Shown: positions 36,321 through 44,730 of the stretch, one piece after another
Layout of the letters: the number at the start of each line of letters is the position of its first letter
Position numbering within the stretch: position 1 is the stretch's first letter
From: Fremontodendron californicum
Lineage: Eukaryota > Streptophyta > Magnoliopsida > Malvales > Malvaceae
Direction: 5' to 3'
NCBI GenBank assembly: GCA_030761205.1
Contig: JAULJL010000004.1
Location: 23,285,172 to 23,349,171 of the forward strand
DNA length: 64,000 nt
Program-made: the position numbers and the translations under genes
The notes under the pieces: generated by a model
The model's input: the letters and a program-made list of their open reading frames with translations, nothing else
What the model was told of the DNA's origin: nothing
The model's database searches: none

Positions 36321-37813
36321 TGATAACTCGTATAATTATATAGTTTTTAGTTATGTTTTATTATTGTTTTGTGTCAAATACGAGTTATTATTGCTTAATC
36401 TACTTGTGTTTATGATCTTTTATATTTTTATGTAATTTGGTGTTTTTCATGAGTTTCTTTGAGTGATTTCAGATTACTAGGTTAAATCAAGAATTAAGGG
36501 CAAATCCAATTCAGTTCCAGTTCCGACACCTTTTGCCATATCAGTTATATCTGGAGTTTCACTGAAGCAATAACGCTGAAATTTTAACCGTGCAAAGTTA
36601 AGAGGCATATCTATCTTTTTCATGTTTTACACTTCTTGAAACGGAGTCGTTTTCCCTACCGAAATCAACCATCAAGTTGGCTGATGTGCAATGACGTCTG
36701 TTCTGCACCGTTTTGGTATTTTGACCATATCTTCCGATCCACATGAGCACACGATCTGATTCCAACGGCTATGGATCAGTAACTGATAGGGGCATATTTT
36801 TCTAGAAGACCATTTGATCAGATCGAGCCTCCAACATTGACAAAATCGACCATCAAGCTGGCTGATCAGAATTGTCATACAACATGACGAAAATTGTTAG
36901 AAAAATGCACCCACCTATTATACCTACCTTTGAAATTTATAAAGCTTGTCTCTTGTCATTTAGCTCTTCAAAATGTGTATAAATAGAGGGCCTTGGATGA
37001 GTATTAGAACATTATACATTGGTAGGATATTAGCCATTGTAAAAAAATTCTCTAAGTTTTCTTCTTTTTTCCTTTCTCTAGTTTTCTTTTTCTTTATTTA
37101 CTTATGCTTCTTACATTTCTTTTCATTTTTAGTATGTGTTGCTAATCATATTGTTGAGGTGATGAGGTGAAGCTCTTGGTAAATGCTAAGGTTAGTCTCT
37201 TAAACATGAGCTAAAATGAATCATCATTTATAAACACTAGTATAGATAATATTTTCTTTTGGTTTAAAATCATACTTGCAAAGTAGAGATCTTGATTCAT
37301 TATTGACAATGAAAATGGCACAGTAAATGCTTGGTTTCATAACCTTGATTTATTGTAGACATATACCTTGGCATAAGGAATGCTTGGACTCTTTTTATGA
37401 GTTTTGAGGACACCAAATGAACATAATATCATATGCTATGGACGTTGGACAATTTGGACTGAATTGCTAAACCTTCCGATTGGAACCTCCCTTATGTGTG
37501 GATTTCAATTGTGTAATAAAACAAGATTAATCTTAGCATAACACCAAGAGTGGATTCTCTAACCTCAACATCTTTTCTTATTATTTTTTTATATCTTGTT
37601 TAATTTCTTTTATGTTATTTTGTTCTCTAATATCTTATTTATCTTGTTTTGTTGTTGATTCCCTAATATTTTTTCTTTCTTTCTTTTTCTTATATATTTA
37701 TAAACTTATACTTACTAATACGCTTCCCTGTGGTTCGACCTCGGACACCCGAGAATTTATTACTTGAACATAACCTGCACTTGGGTTTACAACTCTTAAT
37801 TGAGTCCCCATCA
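36321..37813 (+). repeat. 5' LTR of the Athila-type element
   Basis: It starts TGATAACTCG and ends GAGTCCCCATCA. It contains 17 bases near 36517 that the 3' LTR lacks. A TATA box lies at 36978. The short frames inside occur identically in both LTRs and are not genes. Confidence 0.95.
36978..36985 (+). promoter_or_regulatory. TATA box of the LTR promoter
   Basis: TATAAATA followed by GAGGGCC sits mid-LTR, and the copy in the 3' LTR is at 45371-45378. It is the likely Pol II core promoter for element transcripts. No start-site data are available here. Confidence 0.65.
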
Positions 37814-37819
37814 AGTTTT

Positions 37820-37837
37820 TGGCGCCGTTGCCGGGGA
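37820..37837 (+). other. primer binding site, tRNA-Asp type
   Basis: TGGCGCCGTTGCCGGGGA begins six bases after the LTR end. This is the PBS characteristic of Athila elements, complementary to a tRNA-Asp 3' end. Confidence 0.92.
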
Positions 37838-37888
37838 GGCAATACTAAGTATATAAGTTTATAAGTATATTTATTTTTATTTTTATTT

Positions 37889-37965
37889 TTATTGGCTGGT
37901 TATACCGCCTAATTTGTATATTAACTTTGTTTTATTGGCTGGTTATACCGCCTAATTTTCTATAT
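37889..37965 (+). repeat. short direct repeat in the leader
   Basis: ATTGGCTGGTTATACCGCCT occurs twice, at about 37891 and 37937, each followed by AATTT. It lies in the leader between PBS and gag. Confidence 0.85.
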
Positions 37966-38117
37966 ATTTATATTTATATTGTAAAGTTTATATTTATATA
38001 TTATCTATTTATTAACTTTGTTTTATGCTTGTTTGGCGACGTGATTTTAGATCTCGTCGTTTAGTTAGATTTTATTGTGAAACTTTTTCAGGTAATCTTT
38101 CTAATACAACTCCTACC

Positions 38118-39413
38118 ATGGCTGACAATGAAAGTGTTCATGCTGAAGATGAGAACAGACAAGTACGCACCATGCGTGACTACTTGCAACCAACTCGAAG
38201 CTCATCACCCTCTTGTTTTATTTTTCCTCTCAATGCAAACAACTTTCGTTTTAAACCAGGTATGATAGCTTTGCTTCCAAATTTCCATGGGTTAGAATCG
38301 GAAAGTGCTTACTCGTTTCTAAAAGACTTCGAAGATGTATGTGTCACTTTTAATGACCAACAATGTACAAATGAAATTGTCAAGCTAAAATTATTTCCTT
38401 TTTCTTTAAAAGATAAAGCAAAAATTTGGCTTCATAATTTAAAACCAAGGTCAATTGGCACATGGCAAGAATTACAAACTGAGTTTCTAAAGAAATTTTT
38501 CCCAGCACATAAAACTACTGCTTTGAAAAGACAGATTCAAAATTTCAATCAAAATCAAAATGAAGCATTTTTTCAGTGCTGGGAACGTTTTAAAGATTTG
38601 TTAAGTTCTTGTCCACATCATGGTTTTGAAAAATGGCGTCTTATTAGTTTCTTTTATGAAAGTTTAACTCCCGAAACTAAACAATTTGTTGAAACAATGT
38701 GTAACGGTGAGTTTCTAGAAAAAGAACCTGAAGAAGCCTTTGACTACCTAGACCATTTGGCAGATAACTCTCAAGCCTGGCACACAGATAATTCCTCTGA
38801 AAGTTCCACTAGATCTAATCTTTTTTCTAACAGAGGTAAATATCATTTTAGTCAAGAAGATGAGATAAAAGCTAAAGTAGCTAATTTGGCTAGAAAGATT
38901 GAAGCCATGGAACTTAGAGAAGTAAAAGAAGTCAAAACGGTTAAAAATGAAGAAAGTTGTGGAATTTGTGAAATCATGGGACACCCCACTTCTGAATGTC
39001 CAAACATTCCCATTCTTAAAGAAGAGTTGCATGATCAAGTACATTCCATAAACACATTTAAAAAGCCTTTTCCTTCTCCTTACTCTGAAACGTATAACCC
39101 TGAATGGAGAAATCATCCCAACTTCAGTTGGCGGAATAATAATCATGTTCAGGTACCACAATCTCAAAAGCCGGGCAACACTTTTTCCTATCAACCTTCA
39201 CGTGTACAAACCTTGGAAGAGACATTGCAAGCATTCATGCAAACACAAGCAAATGTGAATAACCAAACTTCACAGGACATCAATGAGATCAAAAACACCT
39301 TGTCCACATTGACAGCTTCATTACGCACTCAAGAAAAAGGTAAGTTTCCTGCTCAACCTCAGCCTAACCCTTCTACTCAATGTCTTGTTTCTTGCTCCAA
39401 TGAAACTCAATAG
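38118..39413 (+). CDS. gag: Athila-type Gag, intact
   Basis: This is the particle protein that packages element RNA. I choose ATG 38118 (ACCATGG context, 431 residues); the frame is open from 38025. The retrotransposon gag domain spans roughly residues 85-215 (KAKIWLHNLKPRSIGTWQEL, FLKKFFPAHKT, FQCWERFKDLLSSCPHHGF). A CCHC zinc knuckle, CGICEIMGHPTSEC, starts at 38958. The C-terminal part is N-, Q- and P-rich. It ends in a single TAG (39411-39413), and the same frame stays open for 495 more codons that encode protease and the integrase tail. Gag is therefore separated from the rest only by this stop, which suggests readthrough or one recent mutation. Confidence 0.9.
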   Translation: MADNESVHAEDENRQVRTMRDYLQPTRSSSPSCFIFPLNANNFRFKPGMIALLPNFHGLESESAYSFLKDFEDVCVTFNDQQCTNEIVKLKLFPFSLKDKAKIWLHNLKPRSIGTWQELQTEFLKKFFPAHKTTALKRQIQNFNQNQNEAFFQCWERFKDLLSSCPHHGFEKWRLISFFYESLTPETKQFVETMCNGEFLEKEPEEAFDYLDHLADNSQAWHTDNSSESSTRSNLFSNRGKYHFSQEDEIKAKVANLARKIEAMELREVKEVKTVKNEESCGICEIMGHPTSECPNIPILKEELHDQVHSINTFKKPFPSPYSETYNPEWRNHPNFSWRNNNHVQVPQSQKPGNTFSYQPSRVQTLEETLQAFMQTQANVNNQTSQDINEIKNTLSTLTASLRTQEKGKFPAQPQPNPSTQCLVSCSNETQ

Positions 39414-40901
39414 GAAAATGCCAGTTCTATCACAACTCTTCGAAGTGGAAAGGCAATTGACAAAAACATTCCATCAAAAGACCAAGATCCTCCTTCCCCT
39501 CCGAAAAGTAATGGTAAGGATGATGGTAAGTCTGAACTTCTTGAAAATTTGGACAAAGAAAAAGGTATGCATCCTGCTCCTTTTCCTCAAAGATTGCAAA
39601 CAATAAAGAATTTGAATCAAAATGCAGAAATTTATGAACTTTTCAAACAAGTTAAGATTAACATTCCTTTATTGGATGCAATCAAACAAGTTCCATCTTA
39701 TGCTAAATTTTTGAAGGACATGTGCACAGTTAAAAGGAAACATAATGTACAAAAGAAAGCATTTCTGACGGAAAGTGTGAGCTCAATCATTCAGCACCTT
39801 ACTCCACCAAAATTCAAAGATCCTGGATGTCCAACAATCTCATGCATCATTGGAAACACTAGAATAGAACGTGCATTGCTTGATCTTGGTGCTAGTGTTA
39901 ATCTTTTGCCTTTTTCTGTTTATCAACAGTTAGGTTTAGGTGAACTCAAGGAAACACCTGTTACACTTCAACTAGCTGATCGTTCTGTAAAAATTCCTCG
40001 AGGGATAGTTGAAGATGTTTTGGTTCAAATTGATAATTTTTACTTCCCTGTTGATTTTATTGTTTTGGACACACATCCTGTTTCAAATCCAAATGTTCAA
40101 ATTCCTGTTATATTAGGCCGTCCATTTCTTGCAACTTCTAATGCTCTGATAAATTGCAGGAATGGTATGTTGAACATTTCTTTTGGAAATATGACTTTAG
40201 AATTAAATGTGTTCAACACTTGCAAGCGACCTGGTGATGATTCAGAAGTACATGAAGTGGATTTCATTGAAGAACTTGTTCATGAACATCTCACCACTAC
40301 CACATTCCATGATCCTTTAGAAGCTTATTTAATTGAATGTGAGTTTGATAATGCTTCAGAAATTTCACACACTGATTCTTTGTTAAATTCTTTTCAGGTT
40401 AAGCATTGTTGGAAACAAAAGTTTGAGGAACTTCCATCACTCACAAATGTCATTGTACCATCAACTATTGAACCACCCAAGCTGGATTTAAAACCATTGC
40501 CATCCGAGCTAAAATATTCCTTTTTGGGTGAGAATGAAACTTTTCCAGTCATAAATGAACTTGAGGAACTCAGAAATGATGCATATGAGAATTCTAAAAT
40601 TCATAAAGAAAGAACTAAAGCCTTTCATGACAAGTTAATTTCAAGAAAAACATTTGATGTTGGGCAAAAAGTTCTACTTTATAATTCTAGACTTCACATA
40701 TTTCCTGGTAAGTTGAGATCAAGATGGACTGGCCCATTTGTGGTTAAGCATGTGTATCATTATGGAGCAGTTGACATTGAGAATCCTCAAAATGGTAACG
40801 TATTCAAGGTAAATGGACAAAGACTCAAACTCTTTTTGGAAAATCATGTTACTCAAGAAGAGGTTGTTTTTCTTTCTAATCCTTGTTTTGAAAATAACTA
40901 G
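39414..40901 (+). CDS. protease fused in frame to integrase C-terminus
   Basis: This 495-codon frame follows the gag TAG. A linker (39414-39780) leads to an Athila-type aspartic protease: catalytic D in LLDLGASVNLLP at 39882, then VILGRPFLATS at about 40110. DLGAS rather than DSG or DTG is normal for Athila. The acidic linker with KLDLKPLPSELKYSFLGENE would normally lead into RT. Instead, at about 40550 it joins directly to the integrase C-terminal segment (ELEELRNDAYENSKIHKERT, VLLYNSRLHIFPGKLRSRW, TGPFVV). The deletion removes RT, RNase H and the integrase core yet keeps the frame, and no stop follows until TAG 40899-40901. An in-frame join this clean in an element this young suggests an established non-autonomous family rather than random decay. 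Confidence 0.9.
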   Translation, partial: ENASSITTLRSGKAIDKNIPSKDQDPPSPPKSNGKDDGKSELLENLDKEKGMHPAPFPQRLQTIKNLNQNAEIYELFKQVKINIPLLDAIKQVPSYAKFLKDMCTVKRKHNVQKKAFLTESVSSIIQHLTPPKFKDPGCPTISCIIGNTRIERALLDLGASVNLLPFSVYQQLGLGELKETPVTLQLADRSVKIPRGIVEDVLVQIDNFYFPVDFIVLDTHPVSNPNVQIPVILGRPFLATSNALINCRNGMLNISFGNMTLELNVFNTCKRPGDDSEVHEVDFIEELVHEHLTTTTFHDPLEAYLIECEFDNASEISHTDSLLNSFQVKHCWKQKFEELPSLTNVIVPSTIEPPKLDLKPLPSELKYSFLGENETFPVINELEELRNDAYENSKIHKERTKAFHDKLISRKTFDVGQKVLLYNSRLHIFPGKLRSRWTGPFVVKHVYHYGAVDIENPQNGNVFKVNGQRLKLFLENHVTQEEVVFLSNPCFENN

Positions 40902-41109
40902 ATGTAAATATAATTTTTACTAATCTTCAAAAACAAAAAAAAATACATTTTTTTTAACCCCGGTTAAATGGCGGATAACGGTACTCCGTGATTATTTAAG
41001 TCGGTTCCATCAGCTACCCACAAAACTGATATTGTATATAAATTTCTCTTTCAATTTCTCTTTCATTTTATTTTATTTTATTTTATTTTTTTTTATTTTT
41101 TTTTTTAGG

Positions 41110-41646
41110 ATGGATGATATTCTCACAAGATTGCAGAAACGATTTCCTCCTTTTCCTCGAAATATTTTACTGAAGCTTTACCAAGTTCGATTTGAAAGAT
41201 TAAGAATGCTTATGCACAAAGGGATTCCTGAAGACATACGTTGGATAATTGAAGCCAAGGTACGTGAAGATGAATATCTTCCTGTTTTGCATTTACCAGG
41301 TATAGGTAGAAGCACTTTTGCAAAGAAGCGACGAGCAAAGCGCATGAGTTCAAATTGCCACAAATGTGCACGATGGACGTGTAACGGTAAATGTCGTTCT
41401 ATTGGGATTCCGTCCTCTAATCGAGATGATAAAATTGAATTCATTAAGGATGGACTGAGTAAGGAGAATTTGGGTAATATCCAACTTTCTCTTGAGACGT
41501 ATCCTAGTGGAGACGTACAAAGAGAAATTCTTGATTTATGGCCGCAATTCCAAAGGGAATGGCAACATCTTGGGAATCTGATGTTAAAAGACCCTGTTTG
41601 CCAGCTTGTAAGAAAACTGGATGGGAAGCATATCCTCGACTCATAG
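41110..41646 (+). CDS. 178-aa cysteine-rich protein resembling viral NABP
   Basis: The ATG at 41110 follows a long T tract ending in TTTAG, a good splice-acceptor context. The protein has a helical, charged N-terminal part (residues 1-60). It then has GRSTFAKKRRAKR (66-78) and four cysteines in C-x2-C-x4-C-x3-C spacing (C83, C86, C91, C95), and an acidic, W-containing C-terminal part. A basic run directly before a compact cysteine cluster, introduced by GRS and followed by CH-x-C, is the signature I associate with cysteine-rich nucleic-acid-binding proteins of carlavirus-type plant viruses (Pfam Viral_NABP). Several of those suppress RNA silencing. That homology is inferred from motif layout only. 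No membrane segment is seen, so it is not a classical envelope-like ORF. It could instead be a host-derived zinc-binding protein. Confidence 0.7.
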   Translation: MDDILTRLQKRFPPFPRNILLKLYQVRFERLRMLMHKGIPEDIRWIIEAKVREDEYLPVLHLPGIGRSTFAKKRRAKRMSSNCHKCARWTCNGKCRSIGIPSSNRDDKIEFIKDGLSKENLGNIQLSLETYPSGDVQREILDLWPQFQREWQHLGNLMLKDPVCQLVRKLDGKHILDS

Positions 41647-42010
41647 AAGGCGTTTAAGCCGTTTCTGGACGTAAAACCAGAGGAAGATGTGAGCCACAAT
41701 CACAACTACAATAAATGACTTCTCAACTTTTGGTTTGATTTGCAATAACTTTATTTCGGTTTATTTTACGTGTTGTTAGATTTGTGTAATTATTCTCGTT
41801 TTTTTTTTTTGCATTGGTCTTTTACGGTTGATTTTTCTTCTCTTTTTGATTTTCTTCCTGAAATCACGCAAAAATCTTTTGTTAGGTTAACATTTTCTTC
41901 TGACAGGTCAGATACACTTTCGGCGACATTATTACTCTTGTCTGATTCACTACTCAGTCCTCTATATATTACACCATGTACTCATTCTCTTTCAGGCACT
42001 CAAAAAAAAA
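41647..42010 (+). other. spacer before the LOG-like ORF
   Basis: There is no credible gene. A T12 tract lies near 41800. The spacer ends CATTCTCTTTCAG (to about 41995), then GCACTC, then nine A bases and the LOG-like ATG. The CTCTTTCAG looks like a 3' splice site. Part of it may be a captured 5' UTR. Confidence 0.55.
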
Positions 42011-42658
42011 ATGGAAAGTACTTCGTCCCAGCGCATTAAAAAAATTTGTGTCTTTGGAGGTGCTTATCCAGGGAAAAATAACATATTCGCTGATGAAGCC
42101 ATAAGAGTTGGAGTAATACTTGCCCAACAAAAGATCCACTTGATTTATGGAGGCGGTAGTACGGGTTTAATGGGAGCAGTCGCTACAGCAGCACACGCCG
42201 GAGGAAGTCCAGTTCTAGGAATCGTGCCAAAACTATTCACAGATTTTTGTGGACCTACCGTGGGTAAGGAAATACAAGTCTGGAGTATCCCTGAACGGAT
42301 AACAATCATGTACCATTCTGCCGATGCATTCATTGCTTTACCAGAAGGTCTGGGTACATTGGAAGAAATAGCTTGCGTGGCTTCTTGGTCATCTTTGGTC
42401 ACAAATAAGAAACCCATTGGTTTGCTTAATATTAATGGTTATTTTAGTAATTTGCTTTCATATTTAGATAATGTTGTGGATAATGGATTCATGTTTTCAG
42501 AGGCAAGGAGAACCATAATTTCTGCTACAACCATTGAAGATTTACTCAAAAAGCTCCAAGCTTATGAGTATTTATCTGCTACGGTTGTTTCGCAAACACT
42601 CGGAAAAAGAAAAAGAGATATGGACGAGCAAGGAGTGGATTGCACTCTGTCTTTGTGA
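42011..42658 (+). CDS. LOG-like cytokinin riboside monophosphate phosphoribohydrolase
   Basis: LOG enzymes release active cytokinin bases from their riboside 5'-monophosphates in the cytosol and nucleus. The 215-residue protein is full length for the family: KICVFGGAYPGK (11-22), YGGGSTGLMG (46-55), ADAFIALPEGLGTLEE (104-119), KPIGLLNINGYF (134-145), FSEARRTII (162-170). Plant LOG genes have several introns; this copy has none, as expected of a captured mRNA. Departures from the family are notable. The conserved PGGxGTxxE motif reads PEGLGTLEE (E112 for G, with E119 kept), and the usual RK pair is R96-I97. The tail has a basic KRKR (199-202). Activity is therefore uncertain, although the frame is intact. 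LOG proteins are sometimes labelled lysine decarboxylase by mistake. Confidence 0.92.
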   Translation: MESTSSQRIKKICVFGGAYPGKNNIFADEAIRVGVILAQQKIHLIYGGGSTGLMGAVATAAHAGGSPVLGIVPKLFTDFCGPTVGKEIQVWSIPERITIMYHSADAFIALPEGLGTLEEIACVASWSSLVTNKKPIGLLNINGYFSNLLSYLDNVVDNGFMFSEARRTIISATTIEDLLKKLQAYEYLSATVVSQTLGKRKRDMDEQGVDCTLSL

Positions 42659-43010
42659 CATTATCTAACATTTTGTTTGTTGTGTCTCAGTTATAATAAG
42701 TGGTTAGCAACCTCTGCAGGTAATATCTCCTAAATTCTACCTTTAGTAGGGGGTAAGGGACATATTTTGCTAACTTTAAAAAAAAAAAAAAAAATTGATG
42801 TGTTTTAAGCCATTTAGAAGTATTCATTCTGAACAAGGTCTGAGTAAGGGAGACTTGAAACATACCTTGTCAGTTTGATTTCTTCTTTCAAAAAAAAAAA
42901 AATTTGTTGTGTTTTAAGACATTTAGAAGTATTCATTCTAAACAAGGTCTGAGTAAGGGAGACTTGAGACATACCTTGTCAGTTTGATTTTAATCTTTTT
43001 ATGTTTACTT
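42659..43010 (+). repeat. poly(A) tracts and duplicated ~115-bp segment after LOG
   Basis: About 120 bases after the LOG stop there is an A18 run (42778-42795). A ~95-base segment (GTGTTTTAAGCCATTTAGAA onward) follows, then an A13 run (42890-42902), then a second copy of the segment with a few changes. The first A run at a normal 3' UTR distance looks like a fossil mRNA tail. The repeated tract plus segment suggests template switching during reverse transcription. Confidence 0.7.
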
Positions 43011-44717
43011 GTTAATTTTTGTTTAGTATTTTAGGATTATTTAGGTTGCATGAGTTTGTTTTGTTTTGTTTTGAGTCTAGTTATTCCTATTCTTATGTTT
43101 TTAGTTCTTTTCTCTTACACATGATTCTTTCATTTGGGTTAATAGACTTACATTGAGGACAATGTAAAAATTAAGTGTGGGGGGAACGATTTAGGATTTC
43201 TTTTATTTTTGTCTACTATTTTTTTTTTATGAGTCTTTATTATTATTATTATTTTTAATGTGTTCTAATTCCTTTTTAATACAATGATGAGATATGAATT
43301 GCATAAGTCTAAAACAGATTTATTAGTGAGAAGATTTTCATGAGAATTGAGCTTGATGTCAACCTTTTTATGAGCCAATGTTAATATGATATGTTGATTG
43401 AGAAAGAAGCATGTTTAGACTTAATCTGACTTGTATAATCATCCTTGTGAGTTTTTGAGCCTATAATGATTGATGCATTATACAAATCAATCTAATTTCT
43501 TTCTTGAGTGCTCTTATGATTACATGATTCTCTAGAACTTGCTTTAAACCGTTTGAGACTATATTGATACATGTGACAACATGAATATGATAGAGGCATT
43601 AGGATTATAACCAGAGCCAAACAGCCATCCATTATTAATGTTCTAAGAGAACATCCCCACTAGTGAGCCAATTTGAGCCTACATTAAATATGCTGTTTTA
43701 TTGGTAACCACAACTTACACCTAGCCTAAATATACTTATATCCTTACCCTTGTTCTAAAGATGGATTATATATTTTGAGACATATTGCAAAAAAACAAGG
43801 GATATTTTTAGTTGAAAATTTGGGTTAGAAACAAAAGATAAGTGTGGGGGAAGAAAAGAAAAGAAAAAGTCAAGAGAAAAAGAAAGGGATCATTGTTAAA
43901 TACATTCCCATATTCAAAAAAAAAAAAAATCTTCTCTTGAACTTCTAGTTAAAGTAAAGAAAAAGATGTTACAAAGTTGGTTAGAATGAAGCAAAGGCTC
44001 AACATGAATATTTAGCCTATGTGACTATGTACTTGTAAAGAGTTTTGAGAAATTTATTTGTATGATCTTATTATGTCTCTAAACTCTATGAACTCTTTGG
44101 AACCTTTGTGATATCTTTATCCTTTTGTTCTTTAACCACATTATAACCCTTTGGCCCCATTACAACCTTGAAAAAAGACCTCTTGATTTATGAAGTTGTA
44201 TGATCTAAATAGTGGAGAATAGGTGGACAAGCAAGCATATGGTAGAAGTGTTTTCATGAGATTGATTGAGTGTAAACACTTTACCACTACTTTAAAGAGT
44301 GAAAATCATGAGAGTATAGTGAGAAGTTGAGATTAAGTTGAATATGCACTATTTTGATTGAAATATGTTATGTTAATATTGGCTTAACTCATTTATTTAC
44401 ATTCAAGCATGAATTTTTGTGAAATTCTTTGAGCTATTGATTAGTTTATAAGACTTGTTCAAAGATTGTCTCTAATTTATATTGAAAGGATTAGGAGTAA
44501 ATATTTTTAGTGTATGTAGTTTACTTATATTTTAGTTTTTCAATGTTTGTGGGTATCGTTCTAGCAAACCCTCACGAGACTAAACTCGTCCACTAGGGAC
44601 ACCTAGGGGTTTAAAGGCTTGTGTCACATGCTAAGTGCCACCGTGATTTCCTACGAAAATGGATTAGATTAGATTTTCTTATTTTATTGAGTCGTTGCTA
44701 GGGACTAGCAACAATCT
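43011..44717 (+). other. non-coding 3' region of the Athila-type element
   Basis: No ORF is supported. The PPT-like motif AAGTGTGGGGG occurs at 43174-43184 and 43840-43850, in addition to the true PPT. Such long spacers with repeated TGTGGGGG are usual in Athila elements. Confidence 0.75.
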
Positions 44718-44730
44718 AAGTGTGGGGGTG
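44718..44730 (+). other. polypurine tract of the Athila-type element
   Basis: AAGTGTGGGGGTG directly precedes the 3' LTR start TGATAACTCG and is the expected plus-strand primer. Confidence 0.85.

Noticed and set aside
36672..37170. Short ORFs repeated at 45065-45563
   Set aside because: They are identical in both LTRs only because the LTRs are nearly identical; composition and context are those of LTR promoter DNA.
41770..42039. 89-codon frame overlapping the LOG-like start
   Set aside because: It has no ATG at its start (GTG), is low-complexity and overlaps the LOG ORF out of frame; it is better seen as leader sequence.
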